In this document: positions 32,231 to 32,815 of the stretch, piece by piece
How the letters are laid out: every line of letters starts with the position of its first letter
Position numbering within the stretch: position 1 is the first letter of the stretch
NCBI GenBank assembly: GCA_021324465.1
Contig: JAJPJB010000090.1
Location: 1 to 32,815 of the forward strand
Reading direction: 5' to 3'
Length of the DNA: 32,815 nucleotides
From: Hyphomicrobiaceae bacterium
GTDB taxonomy: Bacteria > Pseudomonadota > Alphaproteobacteria > Rhizobiales > Xanthobacteraceae
Position numbers and translations under genes: made by a program
Notes under the pieces: model-generated
Databases searched by the model: none
What the model was told of the DNA's origin: nothing
Seen by the model: the letters and a program-made list of their open reading frames with translations, nothing else

Positions 32231-32539
32231 ATGCTGTTTGTCGTGCACGCGCTCGATAAGAAAGACATGCTGCCGGTGCGGGCCAAGCATTACCGCGCGC
32301 ACCGCATCCATCTCGACAGGGCCGACGATCACGCTGTCGATGTGGTGACGGCCGGCACCTTGGTCGCCGATGACGGCGAAACGCCGATCGGCAGTATCTT
32401 TGTGATCGACGCGAAGGATCGCGCGGCGGTTGACGCCTTCACCCGCACCGATCCGTATCATGTCAACGGCGTGTGGGGCGACGTCGCCATCCATCGCTAC
32501 AACAGGAAACGCGGCACGCCGATCGTGAGCCGGCGGTAG
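32231..32539 (+). CDS. YciI-like protein
   Basis: 102 residues from MLFVVHALDKKD (ATG at 32231); the open frame extends upstream but without family resemblance. The YCII fold is a small ferredoxin-like dimer. The pattern RAKHYRAHRIHLDRA with a conserved His near the start of helix 1, DDGETPIGSIFVIDAKDRAAVDAFTRTDPYHVNGVWGDVAIHRYN, and the Asp/His in the TDPYH segment are typical. Members include muconolactone isomerase-like enzymes and proteins of unknown function. In this clade they are unassigned. It stands alone, with a repeat-rich stretch and an IS5-family end downstream. Confidence 0.88.
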   Translation: MLFVVHALDKKDMLPVRAKHYRAHRIHLDRADDHAVDVVTAGTLVADDGETPIGSIFVIDAKDRAAVDAFTRTDPYHVNGVWGDVAIHRYNRKRGTPIVSRR

Positions 32540-32627
32540 CGCCAGCGCCCTGCGGCCATGTTTGTGGTCGCCCTGAGACACGCACCGAAGACGCGCCTCG
32601 AAGGGCGCAAGCTGAGGCCCTCGACAG

Positions 32628-32670
32628 CATCCTTCGAGGCTCGGCGCTACGCGCCGAACGCCTCAAGATG
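32628..32670. repeat. Imperfect hairpin in a dispersed-repeat-like intergenic segment
   Basis: GAGGC-CGGCGC (32636-32647, one base apart) pairs with GCGCCG-GCCTC (32651-32664), with a TAC loop and outer CATC/GATG pairs. The CATCCTTCGAGGC wording is, from memory, common in repeat families of Bradyrhizobiaceae. It lies between the YciI-like gene and the IS5-family end and may also end transcription. Confidence 0.5.
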
Positions 32671-32713
32671 ACGACTCTCTGTCATGTAGTGTTTGCATCT
32701 TTTGTCGCCCTGA

Positions 32714-32815
32714 GAGCCTGGCCGAAAAGTAATTGAGTGATTTCAGCCCTTTGTGATTCCGTCGGATTTGCAAAGATTCGATGGAGGTCACAATGGCTTG
32801 GACTGAAACCACCCG
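32714..32815 (+). mobile_element. IS5-family insertion sequence, left end (cut by window edge)
   Basis: From about GAGCCTGGCCGAAAAGT (32714) the sequence matches the left end style of an IS5-group element and leads into a transposase start at 32793. The exact boundary and the terminal repeat cannot be fixed, because the right end lies outside the window. Confidence 0.6.
32793..32815 (+). CDS. IS5-family transposase, N-terminal fragment at window edge
   Basis: Only MAWTETTR is visible. A Shine-Dalgarno GGAGG (32783-32787) precedes the ATG by 5 bases. MAWTETTR is the start I know from IS5-group transposases of Bradyrhizobiaceae (followed in those by a Tyr/Arg-rich stretch and a DUF4096-type domain). 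The rest lies outside the window, so identification rests on eight residues and the upstream left-end-like sequence. Confidence 0.6.

Noticed and set aside
32024-32348. ATG with good AGGAGG that could begin a small gene before the YciI-like gene
   Set aside because: The frame overlaps the YciI-like coding region by more than 100 bp and gives a product rich in Arg, Cys and His without any family resemblance.
1-32815. tRNA, rRNA, CRISPR arrays and riboswitches
   Set aside because: None could be recognised by eye on either strand; the only repeats found are short dispersed or tandem elements.

Overview
The window looks like chromosome of a GC-rich alphaproteobacterium of the order Hyphomicrobiales (Rhizobiales), near Bradyrhizobium, Rhodopseudomonas or Pseudolabrys. 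The evidence is its gene content: a membrane-bound ferritin/VIT1 iron exporter (MbfA) behind an Irr-type operator, an Omp25/Omp31-like porin, a PlcP-type metallophosphoesterase, the DUF1285-Nudix-DUF6111-cca cluster, a MoxR-DUF58-DUF4159 operon, and copies of a dispersed palindromic repeat that I remember as common in Bradyrhizobiaceae. The assignment comes from recognising families by eye, not from a search.

Layout. 1-3505 is the 3' part of a giant coiled-coil protein gene. 3704-7388 holds a threonine dehydratase, a small secreted protein, an unknown protein and a dipeptide epimerase. 7593-9803 holds two divergent genes, a PlcP/LpxH-like phosphoesterase (-) and a ceramide-glucosyltransferase-like enzyme (+). 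Each has its own Pho-box-like promoter in the gap between them. 9826-10029 is a dead IS481 transposase fragment. 10094-12886 (-) is a tightly overlapping operon DUF1285 / CoA-type Nudix / DUF6111 / CCA-adding enzyme. 13175-20179 (+) is a MoxR ATPase / DUF58 / BatA-DUF4159 / membrane VWA operon. 20274-25361 carries a porin, a GNAT acetyltransferase, a glutathionyl-hydroquinone reductase, a Gly-rich secreted protein, a Nudix hydrolase and mbfA. 25535-28820 has a second metallophosphoesterase, a tail-anchored unknown protein and a hyi-SDR gene pair. 28821-29474 is a gene-free stretch rich in inverted repeats, followed by a methyltransferase / MTHFR-like pair (29475-31847). A YciI-like protein and the left end of an IS5-family element close the window.

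The strongest system-level signal is the divergent pair at 7593-9803. One enzyme could cleave head groups from phospholipids and the other could put sugar on the lipid product. The gap carries two outward-facing 7-4-7 Pho boxes, each exactly 10 bp before an identical TAAAAG hexamer. This reads as a phosphate-starvation membrane-lipid remodelling switch. A second regulatory signal is the near-perfect Irr box between the Nudix gene and mbfA. A third is the dispersed palindrome, two copies of which supply the TAG stop codon of the gene they abut. No tRNA, rRNA or CRISPR array was recognised.
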